From an uncultured Eubacteriales bacterium (GTDB taxonomy: Bacteria > Bacillota > Clostridia > Oscillospirales > Oscillospiraceae): a stretch of DNA of 7,870 nucleotides. The stretch lies in NCBI GenBank assembly GCA_900551495.1, contig URWG01000085.1, positions 1 to 7,870 of the forward strand, in the 5' to 3' direction. The notes under the pieces were generated by a model that was given only the letters and a program-made list of their open reading frames with translations, did not search any database and was not told the DNA's origin. Below, in pieces: positions 1 through 5,594 of the stretch. Position 1 is the stretch's first letter. Every line of letters starts with the position of its first letter. The position numbers were made by a program, and so were the translations under genes.

Positions 1-1573
1 GGATCACGGCCTCGGCGCAGAGCATTCCGTCGACGGCGGCGCTCATGATGCCGCCCGCGTAGCCCGCGCCCTCGCCGCAGGGATACAGTCCCCGCAGCGC
101 ACTCTGCAAGTCCTCTCCGCGCACGATGCGCACGGGTGAGGAGCTGCGCGTCTCCGGTGCGGTCAGAACGGCGTCGGGGTCGGAAAATCCGCTCAGGCTC
201 CGCTCCAGCGCGGGGATCGCCTGCTCCAGCGTGTCGGTGATTTTCTTCGGCAGGACCTCGTGCAGGTCGCACCAAGTCACGTTCGGTCGGTAGGTCGGTC
301 TGACCGCGCCCGCCTGCGTTGTCGGACGGTGCCGCAAAAAGTCACCCACCCGCTGCGACGGCGCACGGTAGGTGTTCCCCGCCGCACGGAAGGCGCGCCC
401 CTCGATCTCCTCCTGCCACAGCATCCCGCCGAGCGGCGAGGGGTCGGGGAAATCCTCGGGCTTGAGCGTGACCAAAAGCGCGGCATTGGCATTCTCGCCG
501 CCGCGGTCGGAATTGCTCATGCCGTTGGTCGCAATGCCGCCCTCCTGTGATGCTGCCGCCACGACATAGCCCCCGGGACACATACAGAAGGTATACGCCG
601 AGCTGCCGTCGGGCAGGTGCACCGAGAGCTTATAGTCCGCGGGCGGCAGATAGGCGGGACGCTCCATGCCGTATTGGGCGCGGTCGATCGCCGTCTGCGG
701 GTGCTCGATGCGCACGCCCATGGAAAACGGCTTCGGCTCCATCGCGATCCCCGCCGCCAGCAGGGTGCGGAAGGTGTCGCGGGCGCTGTGTCCCACCGCC
801 AAGATCAGGTGTTTACAGGGCAGGACCTCCGAGGCGCCGCCGCAGGTGACCTCGCAGCCGATCAGTCGGTCGCCCTCCGTCCGCAGCCCCGTCAGACGGG
901 AGCGGAAGCGCACCTCGCCGCCGAGCCGTTCCACCTCATGCCGCAGGTTCCGCACCACGTTAAACAGCACATCCGTTCCGACGTGCGGCTTTGCATCGTA
1001 GCAAATCTCCGGCTGTGCGCCGAAGGAGACGAGCTGCTCCAGTACCCAGCGGCAGCGCTCGTTTTTCGTGCCCGTGTTGAGCTTTCCGTCGGAGAACGTC
1101 CCCGCGCCGCCCTCGCCGAACTGCACGTTGCTCTCGGTATCCAATGCGCCGCCGTTCCAAAACGCCTCGACCTTTTCCCGCCGCGTTTCCACGCAGTCGC
1201 CGCGCTCAAGCACGATCGGACGCAGCCCCGCCCGCGCCAGCACCAGCGCCGCAAACATTCCCGCAGGTCCGAAGCCCGCAATGACAGGACGGCTCGACGC
1301 CGTTTTCTTCGGGATTCGGTAGATATACGGCTCGGCGCGGCTGATCCTCGGGTCGCGGCTGCGGCGAAGGAGCGCCCCCTCCCCGCTGCGCAGCGTCACA
1401 TCGACCGTATACACCCAACGCAGCACGGGCTTTTTCCGCGCGTCAAGCGAGCGGCGGAAGATCGCCAGCGTTTTGATCTCCGAGGTCGGAAGCCGCAGCG
1501 CCTTTGCCGCAGCGTAAAGCAATGCCCCCTCTCCCTGCTCCGCAGGAAGGGTCAGATCGCGAATTCGTATCAT
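1..1573 (-). CDS. FAD-dependent dehydrogenase, COG2509-type (3' end cut by window edge)
   Basis: The minus-strand frame is open for 524 codons from ATG at 1573 to the left edge. Residues 1-90 form an N-terminal domain before the Rossmann fold, a layout typical of the COG2509 uncharacterised FAD-dependent dehydrogenases. The dinucleotide-binding motif GFGPAG is at residues 100-105, followed by the acidic strand end VLER with Glu123, expected to bind the FAD ribose. A QFGEGGAGTFSDGK segment follows, and near the C-terminus GEGAGYAGGIMSAAVDG closes the FAD site; all are family hallmarks. The visible protein ends at AEAVI, so probably only a few residues are missing. Its ATG overlaps the stop of the upstream flavoprotein gene in an ATGA junction, with AAGGAG six bases upstream, so the two are co-transcribed and probably translationally coupled. 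Protein family and FAD binding are confident; the substrate is unknown. Confidence 0.93.
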   Translation of the reverse strand, partial: MIRIRDLTLPAEQGEGALLYAAAKALRLPTSEIKTLAIFRRSLDARKKPVLRWVYTVDVTLRSGEGALLRRSRDPRISRAEPYIYRIPKKTASSRPVIAGFGPAGMFAALVLARAGLRPIVLERGDCVETRREKVEAFWNGGALDTESNVQFGEGGAGTFSDGKLNTGTKNERCRWVLEQLVSFGAQPEICYDAKPHVGTDVLFNVVRNLRHEVERLGGEVRFRSRLTGLRTEGDRLIGCEVTCGGASEVLPCKHLILAVGHSARDTFRTLLAAGIAMEPKPFSMGVRIEHPQTAIDRAQYGMERPAYLPPADYKLSVHLPDGSSAYTFCMCPGGYVVAAASQEGGIATNGMSNSDRGGENANAALLVTLKPEDFPDPSPLGGMLWQEEIEGRAFRAAGNTYRAPSQRVGDFLRHRPTTQAGAVRPTYRPNVTWCDLHEVLPKKITDTLEQAIPALERSLSGFSDPDAVLTAPETRSSSPVRIVRGEDLQSALRGLYPCGEGAGYAGGIMSAAVDGMLCAEAVI

Positions 1574-2763
1574 CGGCTGCTCCTTATCTGTCCGGCAAGG
1601 CGACCGGACGCCCATGCCCATTGCAGGTTATATCCGCCGCAATCGCCGTCGATGTCCAGCACCTCGCCCGCAGCATACAGCCCCGGGCAAATTTTGCTTT
1701 CCATCGTCGCGGGGTCGAACTCCGCCGTGCGGATGCCCCCCGCCGTTACCTGTGCCTGCTCCAAGCCCATCGTTCCCGTGACCTCCAAGCGCAGATTTTT
1801 CACCGCGTCGCAGAGCCGTTCCGTCTGCCCGACACTGCCGCACGGCTGCTCGGGCGAGATTCCCGCCTCCCGCAGCAGCATTCTGCCGAGGCGGTTATGC
1901 AAAATGCCGGTCAGAAGCTCGGAGGCCTTCATCTGCGGAAGCGCCGACTGCCGCCGTTCAAGCAGAGTCGCCAGCGCCGCGCGGTCCGTCTGCGGCAGAA
2001 AATCAAACGTCAGCGTCCGACAGCCCTCGACGGAAAAATCCCGCGAAAGGGCGAAAATGACGGGTCCGCTCACGCCGTAGTCCGTAAATTGCACCTCGCC
2101 GAGCAGCGTCTGCCGTTCGTCGCTCACCCGTGCCTGACAGCGCACGCCCTTGAGCGCACGAACGAAGCCCTGCTCCGTCCGAAGCTGCACGAGCGACGGT
2201 GCGATTTTTGTCCGCTTATGCCCGAAGCCCGCAAGCAGCCGATAGCCCAGCTCCGTACCGCCGAGCTTTCCGCCCGCCGCGCCGCCCGCGCAGACGATCA
2301 CGCGGTCGGCAGTAAAAGCTCGCTCCCCCGCCTGTGCGTAGAACATGCCCTTGCTGCGCCGCAGCGTTTCAATCTCGCAGGCAGTCTCGACGGTAACGTT
2401 CTCCCGCTGCTCCAGATGCAGCCGCAGGACATCCGCCACGCTGTTGGCGCTGTCGGAAAACGGATAGACCCGTCCGCCCGCCTCGGTCACCGTCAGAAGT
2501 CCCATCGAGGCAAACCATTCGATCGTCTCCTCCGGCGGGAACAGCGTCAGCGCCGTGCGGCAGAATTCCGCCTGCTGACCGTGATAGTTTTCGGGCGAAA
2601 GGACACGGTTGGTCAGATTGCACCGCCCGTTGCCCGTGGACAGGAGCTTGCGCCCCATCCGTGCCTGCCGCTCGACGAGCAGCACGTTGTTTTCCGCAGC
2701 TTCGGAGGCAGTCAGTGCCGCCGCCATTCCCGCAGCGCCGCCGCCGATAATCAGAATATTCAT
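1570..2763 (-). CDS. NAD(P)/FAD-dependent oxidoreductase, HI0933/BaiN-like family
   Basis: This is a complete 397-residue flavoprotein. The N-terminal GGGAAG (residues 7-12) is the FAD Rossmann motif, Glu31 ends the second strand, and KLLSTGNGRCNLTN (residues 39-52) is the diagnostic HI0933-family signature. The C-terminal AAGEVLDIDGDCGGYNLQWA (364-383) is the matching family FAD-binding end. Length is normal. GAGGTAA at 2768-2774 supports the ATG at 2763. Known members include BaiN, implicated in bile-acid 7-dehydroxylation in Clostridium scindens, but most members lie outside bai operons and their substrates are unknown. Nothing here (no bai neighbours) supports a bile-acid role. It leads the two-gene flavoprotein unit with the COG2509 gene. 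I found no convincing promoter in the 5' region shared with the divergent DUF896 gene. Confidence 0.94.
   Translation of the reverse strand: MNILIIGGGAAGMAAALTASEAAENNVLLVERQARMGRKLLSTGNGRCNLTNRVLSPENYHGQQAEFCRTALTLFPPEETIEWFASMGLLTVTEAGGRVYPFSDSANSVADVLRLHLEQRENVTVETACEIETLRRSKGMFYAQAGERAFTADRVIVCAGGAAGGKLGGTELGYRLLAGFGHKRTKIAPSLVQLRTEQGFVRALKGVRCQARVSDERQTLLGEVQFTDYGVSGPVIFALSRDFSVEGCRTLTFDFLPQTDRAALATLLERRQSALPQMKASELLTGILHNRLGRMLLREAGISPEQPCGSVGQTERLCDAVKNLRLEVTGTMGLEQAQVTAGGIRTAEFDPATMESKICPGLYAAGEVLDIDGDCGGYNLQWAWASGRLAGQIRSSR
1580..1585 (-). promoter_or_regulatory. Internal RBS at the ATGA junction of the flavoprotein pair
   Basis: On the minus strand AAGGAG lies within the last codons of the HI0933-like gene, six bases before the ATG at 1573. 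That ATG shares bases with the upstream TGA (ATGA, 1570-1573). This fixes the start of the COG2509 gene and indicates translational coupling. Confidence 0.8.
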
Positions 2764-2785
2764 CGCATTACCTCATTTTTCGGGC

Positions 2786-2814
2786 TTGACACAACCCCGC
2801 TCTCGGACTATGAT
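2786..2814 (+). promoter_or_regulatory. Sigma-A type promoter of the DUF896 gene
   Basis: The -35 TTGACA (2786-2791) and -10 TATGAT (2809-2814) are separated by exactly 17 bases. Transcription should begin near 2821, which is the first base of the GGGAG ribosome binding site. The leader would be only about 14 bases if translation starts at 2835. The spacer begins CAACCCC, resembling the other two plus-strand promoters at 3827 and 4784. Confidence 0.82.
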
Positions 2815-2834
2815 GAGGGCGGGAGTTGATGATT

Positions 2835-3038
2835 ATGACAATGGAAGAAACGATCCGGCGCATTAACGAGCTTGCCCGCAAGTCCAAGACCGAACCGCTC
2901 ACGCCGGAGGAACTGGAGGAGCAGAAGGAGCTTCGCACGCGCTACATTGCCGCCGTGCGGAAAAATCTCTCCGCGCAGCTCGACAACACCTATATCGTTG
3001 AGCCGGACGGCACCAAGCACAAGCTGGGGCATCAGTGA
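2835..3038 (+). CDS. DUF896 (YnzC/UPF0291-like) small protein
   Basis: This gene encodes 67 residues. The motif RINELARKSK followed by LTPEELEEQKELRTRYI and a C-terminal VEPDGTKHKLGHQ matches the DUF896/UPF0291 family, whose B. subtilis member YnzC is a helical hairpin. It is highly charged and predicted cytoplasmic; its biochemical role is not established. Four in-frame starts exist: TTG 2826 and ATG at 2829, 2835 and 2841. The GGGAG at 2821-2825 sits nine bases before 2835 but only three before 2829, and the predicted transcript start is near 2821, so 2835 is preferred. It has its own strong promoter and a candidate terminator at 3079-3115. Its stop region overlaps the convergent DUF1294 gene by seven bases. 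Confidence 0.9.
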   Translation: MTMEETIRRINELARKSKTEPLTPEELEEQKELRTRYIAAVRKNLSAQLDNTYIVEPDGTKHKLGHQ

Positions 3039-3295
3039 AGCACCAGCCACGTCACCGGCACATAGACGGCAACCATCAGAGGCATCCCGACGACGAAAAC
3101 GGGGTGCCTCGTTTTATGTCGGAACAGATACATCCCCAGCCATCCGCCGAGGCAGCCGCCCAAGGCGCCGACCAAAAGCAGCGTCTTTTCCGCAATTCGG
3201 CGGCGGTGCTGCTTTGCCCGTTTTTTGTCGGAAGCCATCATGCAAAAGCACGCGAGATTCATAATCAGCATCCATGCGGCATAAGCATAAACCAA
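3032..3295 (-). CDS. DUF1294 small membrane protein
   Basis: This gene encodes 87 residues of a small integral membrane protein. MASDKKRAKQHRRRIAEKTL followed by a Gly-rich hydrophobic helix (ALGGCLGGWLGMYLF) and RHKTRHPVFVVGMPL is the DUF1294 signature. Three hydrophobic segments are visible: about residues 3-20, 37-56 and 66-86. Function is unknown. The only available start is TTG at 3295, because a TGA precedes it in frame; AAAGGA at 3305-3310 (minus strand) is nine bases upstream, and the family's N-terminal helix begins right there. Its 3' end overlaps the DUF896 gene and its start lies 28 bases from the divergent lipoprotein gene. A consensus promoter for it lies inside that lipoprotein gene. 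Confidence 0.88.
   Translation of the reverse strand: MVYAYAAWMLIMNLACFCMMASDKKRAKQHRRRIAEKTLLLVGALGGCLGGWLGMYLFRHKTRHPVFVVGMPLMVAVYVPVTWLVLH
3079..3115 (+). terminator. Candidate intrinsic terminator of the DUF896 gene, inside the DUF1294 gene
   Basis: GAGGCATCCCG (3079-3089) pairs with CGGGGTGCCTC (3100-3110) as an 11-bp stem with one T-G wobble and a 10-base loop, followed by GTTTTAT. The T-run is on the plus side only; read on the minus strand the stem is followed by TGATGG, so it should stop plus-strand transcripts but not the DUF1294 mRNA. It lies 40 bases after the DUF896 stop. Only four T's in a row, so strength is uncertain. Confidence 0.6.
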
Positions 3296-3304
3296 TCAAA
3301 CTCA

Positions 3305-3310
3305 TCCTTT
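3305..3310 (-). promoter_or_regulatory. RBS deciding the TTG start of the DUF1294 gene
   Basis: AAAGGA on the minus strand lies nine bases before TTG 3295. It abuts the plus-strand RBS GGAGGG (3312-3317) of the divergent lipoprotein gene, so the two initiation regions are packed into about 30 bases. Confidence 0.6.
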
Positions 3311-3323
3311 CGGAGGGATCGCC

Positions 3324-3830
3324 GTGAAAAAGCTGTCGTTTGTATTTTTGCTTGCGCTCATTTTAACATTTCCCGCCTGTGCTGTCAAGGAAAGCCCGAC
3401 CATGGAGTATGTGACCGACGTTCTGCCGGACGATACCGCTCCGGCATACTTCCTGACGGCGGAGATCCCCGCGGGTGCAATGCTCTCCGGCGCGTCGGAC
3501 GAGGGGCGCTTCGCCGTGTTCAGCCACGAGGACTACGAAGTCTTGGAAGAAATTTTCCCCGCCGCAAGCGCGGAGGACGCATTTTTGCACGTTGCGGGGC
3601 AGTCCGCCGCGCAGCTCCGCCCCATCAAGCTGCGCAGCACGCCGCAGGAGGAATACCGCTTTGCATGGACGGCGGCGGGAGAAAACGGTGCCCTTGCGTG
3701 CAGCGCTGCGGTACTGCTTGACGGCGGCTGGTGCTACAGCGTGAGCATCCAGTGTCGCGCGGAAAAGGAAAAGGAGTATCAGAAGGTCTTTTCCGCGCTG
3801 CTCTCGGGCGTCGAATTGCAGGCAATTTGA
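3324..3830 (+). CDS. Putative lipoprotein of unknown function
   Basis: This gene encodes 168 residues starting at GTG 3324, with GGAGGG at 3312-3317 six bases upstream. The N-terminus MKKLSFVFLLALILTFPAC is a signal peptide: a KK n-region, a hydrophobic core, then Cys19 preceded by FPA. That is a near-lipobox, though Phe at -3 is less usual than Leu, so lipid attachment is likely but not certain. The rest is soluble, rich in Ala and Glu, with three further cysteines toward the C-terminus. I do not recognise a domain. The signal-peptide coding region contains the antisense promoter of DUF1294, and the TGA stop lies inside the -35 box of the next promoter. For its own promoter I see only a lone CATAAT at 3260-3265 without a good -35. 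Confidence 0.85.
   Translation: MKKLSFVFLLALILTFPACAVKESPTMEYVTDVLPDDTAPAYFLTAEIPAGAMLSGASDEGRFAVFSHEDYEVLEEIFPAASAEDAFLHVAGQSAAQLRPIKLRSTPQEEYRFAWTAAGENGALACSAAVLLDGGWCYSVSIQCRAEKEKEYQKVFSALLSGVELQAI
3360..3388 (-). promoter_or_regulatory. Promoter of the DUF1294 gene, inside the lipoprotein gene
   Basis: On the minus strand TTGACA (3388-3383) and TAAAAT (3365-3360) are 17 bases apart, and TGT directly precedes the -10, giving an extended TGn element. Transcription should start near 3353, about 58 bases before TTG 3295. The predicted leader is therefore antisense to the RBS, start codon and first codons of the lipoprotein gene. Confidence 0.72.
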
Positions 3831-3855
3831 CAAATCCCCTCTCTTGCGGTAGAAT
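3827..3855 (+). promoter_or_regulatory. Promoter of the anchored protein/GtrA unit, with stop codon inside the -35
   Basis: TTGACA (3827-3832) and TAGAAT (3850-3855) are separated by 17 bases. The TGA stop of the lipoprotein gene (3828-3830) is part of the -35 box. Predicted start near 3862 leaves about 15 bases of leader before ATG 3877, just enough for GGAGGT at 3865-3870. Confidence 0.85.
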
Positions 3856-3876
3856 AGAGCGCATGGAGGTGGGCAA

Positions 3877-4308
3877 ATGAAAAAACGGTTGATCGCCTGC
3901 ATATTGATCGTGCTTGCACTGCTGATCGCGGTCGGTATTTTTCTGACGGTACGGTTCCTGCGGCTCTATCAGGAGCAGAACGCGACCGAACCGCCCGCCG
4001 TGCTGTCCGTCTCGGAGTACGCAGCGGCATATCTGTCCGCTTATGATGCGCAGTACGCCGACGGCACGCTCACGCTGACAAAACAGACCGCACTCACCTA
4101 TGAGGACGCCTGTCGGCACGGTGCGGACATCTACGAGGGCGACCTCGCGCCGGAGACTTACCTGCCGCAGGTGCGCTCGATTCTTGCGGATGTCGCCTCG
4201 AAATGCGGCGTCTCGGGACTGACGGTGGTTCTGCAATACGAAAGCAGCGACGGCGAGGTCATTTTCACCGTTTGCAGCGACGGCACGGTGCAGACCTGCT
4301 GGGGCTGA
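3877..4308 (+). CDS. Membrane-anchored protein of unknown function
   Basis: This gene encodes 143 residues, ATG 3877 with GGAGGT six bases upstream. A single N-terminal hydrophobic helix (about residues 5-24, after MKKR) is followed by RFLRLYQEQ and a soluble domain of roughly 110 residues. The absence of a clear signal-peptidase or lipobox site suggests an uncleaved anchor with the domain outside the cell. The domain has a helical part (SVSEYAAAYLSAYDAQYADG) and ends in a strand-like region with two cysteines (VFTVCSDGTVQTCWG). I do not recognise the family. It starts a unit with the GtrA gene, which begins 20 bases later without a promoter or terminator between. An accessory role to GtrA is only inferred from this arrangement. 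Confidence 0.83.
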   Translation: MKKRLIACILIVLALLIAVGIFLTVRFLRLYQEQNATEPPAVLSVSEYAAAYLSAYDAQYADGTLTLTKQTALTYEDACRHGADIYEGDLAPETYLPQVRSILADVASKCGVSGLTVVLQYESSDGEVIFTVCSDGTVQTCWG

Positions 4309-4316
4309 CAAAAGAA

Positions 4317-4322
4317 AGAAGG
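4317..4322 (+). promoter_or_regulatory. RBS deciding the GTG start of the GtrA gene
   Basis: AGAAGG ends six bases before GTG 4329. The frame is open farther upstream to 4203, but that would overlap the preceding gene by about 100 bases and add residues unlike any GtrA protein. Confidence 0.65.
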
Positions 4323-4328
4323 TTCTCC

Positions 4329-4787
4329 GTGAAAGAAAAGCTCCGCTCTCTTTTCGACATCAAAATGCTGAAATTTCTGCTCGTCGGCGTCGTCAATACG
4401 CTGTTCGGCACGACGCTGATGTTCGTCCTTTACAACTGCTGGCTGGAGCGCTACGGCGACTGGGGCTACTGGATCTCCTCCGCCGCAAACTACTTCTTCG
4501 GCAGCATTCTGAGCTATTTTCTGAACAAATATTTCACCTTCCGCAACCATGAACGCGGCTGGAAGCCTGTGCTCCGCTTCGCGCTGAGCATCACGGTCTG
4601 CTACCTGCTGGCATACGGCGCGGCAAAGCCCCTTGTGCGTTGGCTGCTCTCCGGCGCGGCGGCAAATGTGCGCGATAACGTCGCCATGCTGACCGGTATG
4701 TGCCTGTTCGTCGGGCTGAACTACCTCGGGCAGCGGCTGTTTGCCTTCCGCGAGCCGAAGAACAAGGAGCAGGAGCAGGATACTTGA
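4329..4787 (+). CDS. GtrA-family membrane protein
   Basis: This gene encodes 152 residues from GTG 4329. It shows the GtrA-like layout: basic N-terminus, KFLLVGVVNTLFGTTLMFVL (residues 15-34) as the conserved first helix, a second helix ending in YFLNKYFTF, a third helix (about 89-107), and a last helix ending in LNYLGQRLFAF. That makes four membrane helices. GtrA family proteins are associated with polyprenyl-linked sugar transfer to surface polymers; some are proposed flippases of undecaprenyl-phosphate-glucose, and many remain unassigned. No glycosyltransferase partner lies in the window. It is co-transcribed with the anchored protein upstream. Its TGA stop lies inside the -35 box of the PAP2 gene promoter, so transcription may also continue into that gene. 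Confidence 0.92.
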   Translation: MKEKLRSLFDIKMLKFLLVGVVNTLFGTTLMFVLYNCWLERYGDWGYWISSAANYFFGSILSYFLNKYFTFRNHERGWKPVLRFALSITVCYLLAYGAAKPLVRWLLSGAAANVRDNVAMLTGMCLFVGLNYLGQRLFAFREPKNKEQEQDT

Positions 4788-4812
4788 CAAATCCCCCCGC
4801 CGCTCCTATAAT
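4784..4812 (+). promoter_or_regulatory. Perfect-consensus promoter of the PAP2 gene, with stop codon inside the -35
   Basis: TTGACA (4784-4789), 17-base spacer, TATAAT (4807-4812): an exact match to the sigma-A consensus at both boxes and in spacing. The GtrA gene's TGA (4785-4787) is embedded in the -35. Start is expected near 4819, giving a leader of about 28 bases. The first 13 bases TTGACAAATCCCC are identical to those at 3827. Confidence 0.9.
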
Positions 4813-4846
4813 GGTCGCTGCCAAAGAGAGAAAACGAGGTGTTCCC

Positions 4847-5548
4847 ATGCGCAAGCAGCTCCGCCGTCTGATTCCGAGCTATGCGGCTTTCCCGCTGATG
4901 ATGACCGGCGTTATGAATATTTTTGCCTTTCAGATCCCCAAGCTCCTTCAGATTTTTACCGGCTCGGCAGGGATGCACGATATGACGACCGCCTTTGACG
5001 CGGCGACGCCGTTTTTGCCCGTTTGGGTGTATGTGTACGTCGCGACCTTCGCGTTTTGGACATACCAAAATATCACGGTCGCGCACGAAAGCCCCGAGGC
5101 TGCCAACCGCCTGTTCGCGGCGGACTTACCCGCGCACCTCATCTGCTTCCTGTTTTTCGTGCTCCTTCCGACCGCGAACGTCCGTCCCGAGGTCGTCGGC
5201 AGCGGCTTTACCGCATGGCTGATGCGCTTCATCTACTGGATCGACACGCCGACGAACCTGTTCCCCTCGATCCACTGCTACGTCGCGTGGCTCGGTACGC
5301 GCCTGATGTTCGACTGTAAGACGCTCAAGCACAAAACGCCGATCTGCATCGCCTGTGTGATCGGCTCGCTGCTGGTCTTTCTTTCGACGCTGTTCACCAA
5401 GCAGCATGTGGTTTGGGACGTGCTGGCGGGTGTGGCGGTCGCGGAGCTGGGCTATTGCATTTCCAAGTATACGCGCCTGCCCGTCCTGCTCGGTCGTCTC
5501 AACGAGCGCTTCATGGCAACAAAATTAGGACACTTCCTTTGCGATTAA
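4847..5548 (+). CDS. PAP2-superfamily membrane phosphatase
   Basis: This gene encodes 233 residues, ATG 4847 with GAGGTG at 4836-4841. It is a polytopic membrane protein with about six hydrophobic helices. The PAP2 signature is visible: PTANVRP (108-114) supplying Arg113, PSIH (140-143) with His143, and STLFTKQHVVWD (180-191) with the nucleophile His187 and Asp191. The arrangement TDTPTN/PSIH then LSTxFxKQHxxxD is typical of a clostridial PAP2 subgroup. Such enzymes remove phosphate from lipid phosphates, for example phosphatidic acid or undecaprenyl pyrophosphate, or transfer phospho-groups; the substrate cannot be told here. An upstream in-frame ATG at 4811 overlaps the -10 box and is not a real start. 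It has its own promoter and ends at a strong terminator. Confidence 0.92.
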   Translation: MRKQLRRLIPSYAAFPLMMTGVMNIFAFQIPKLLQIFTGSAGMHDMTTAFDAATPFLPVWVYVYVATFAFWTYQNITVAHESPEAANRLFAADLPAHLICFLFFVLLPTANVRPEVVGSGFTAWLMRFIYWIDTPTNLFPSIHCYVAWLGTRLMFDCKTLKHKTPICIACVIGSLLVFLSTLFTKQHVVWDVLAGVAVAELGYCISKYTRLPVLLGRLNERFMATKLGHFLCD

Positions 5549-5555
5549 ATCAAAA

Positions 5556-5590
5556 CCCCGATTCGGTCGAAGCCGAATCGGGGATTTCCT
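5556..5590. terminator. Bidirectional intrinsic terminator between the PAP2 and zinc-ribbon/BIG2 genes
   Basis: CCCCGATTCGG (5556-5566) and CCGAATCGGGG (5573-5583) form a perfect 11-bp stem with a six-base TCGAAG loop. On the plus side it is followed by ATTTCCTTATTTTAT, on the minus side by TTTTGATTT. It lies seven bases after the PAP2 stop and eleven bases after the convergent gene's stop. Confidence 0.9.
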
Positions 5591-5594
5591 TATT

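Noticed and set aside
2336..2763. Bile-acid role (baiN) for the HI0933-like protein
   Set aside because: The family signature is shared by many flavoproteins and no bai gene is present in the window.
617..2829. Long plus-strand open frames (487 and 441 codons) across the left third
   Set aside because: They are antisense to two clearly recognisable flavoproteins, show low-complexity Arg/Pro/Ala-rich translations without domains, and arise from the GC-rich codon bias of the real genes.
2764..2870. A divergent promoter for the flavoprotein pair
   Set aside because: I searched the minus strand and found only partial boxes (TTGTCA at 2841-2836, CATAGT at 2812-2807) with a 23-base spacer, too long to call.
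3114..3305. Alternative minus-strand frame starting at ATG 3305 (63 residues) instead of the DUF1294 frame
   Set aside because: It has an ATG but no family resemblance, and the ATG lies too close to the AAAGGA site. The overlapping TTG-started frame matches DUF1294 throughout.
4203..4328. Longer GtrA protein beginning at 4203
   Set aside because: The extra 42 residues overlap the preceding gene and are unlike GtrA N-termini; GTG 4329 has a well-placed RBS.
4700..4846. Longer PAP2 protein beginning at 4700 or at ATG 4811
   Set aside because: Both begin upstream of the predicted transcript start of the perfect promoter at 4784-4812; ATG 4847 has GAGGTG in the right place.
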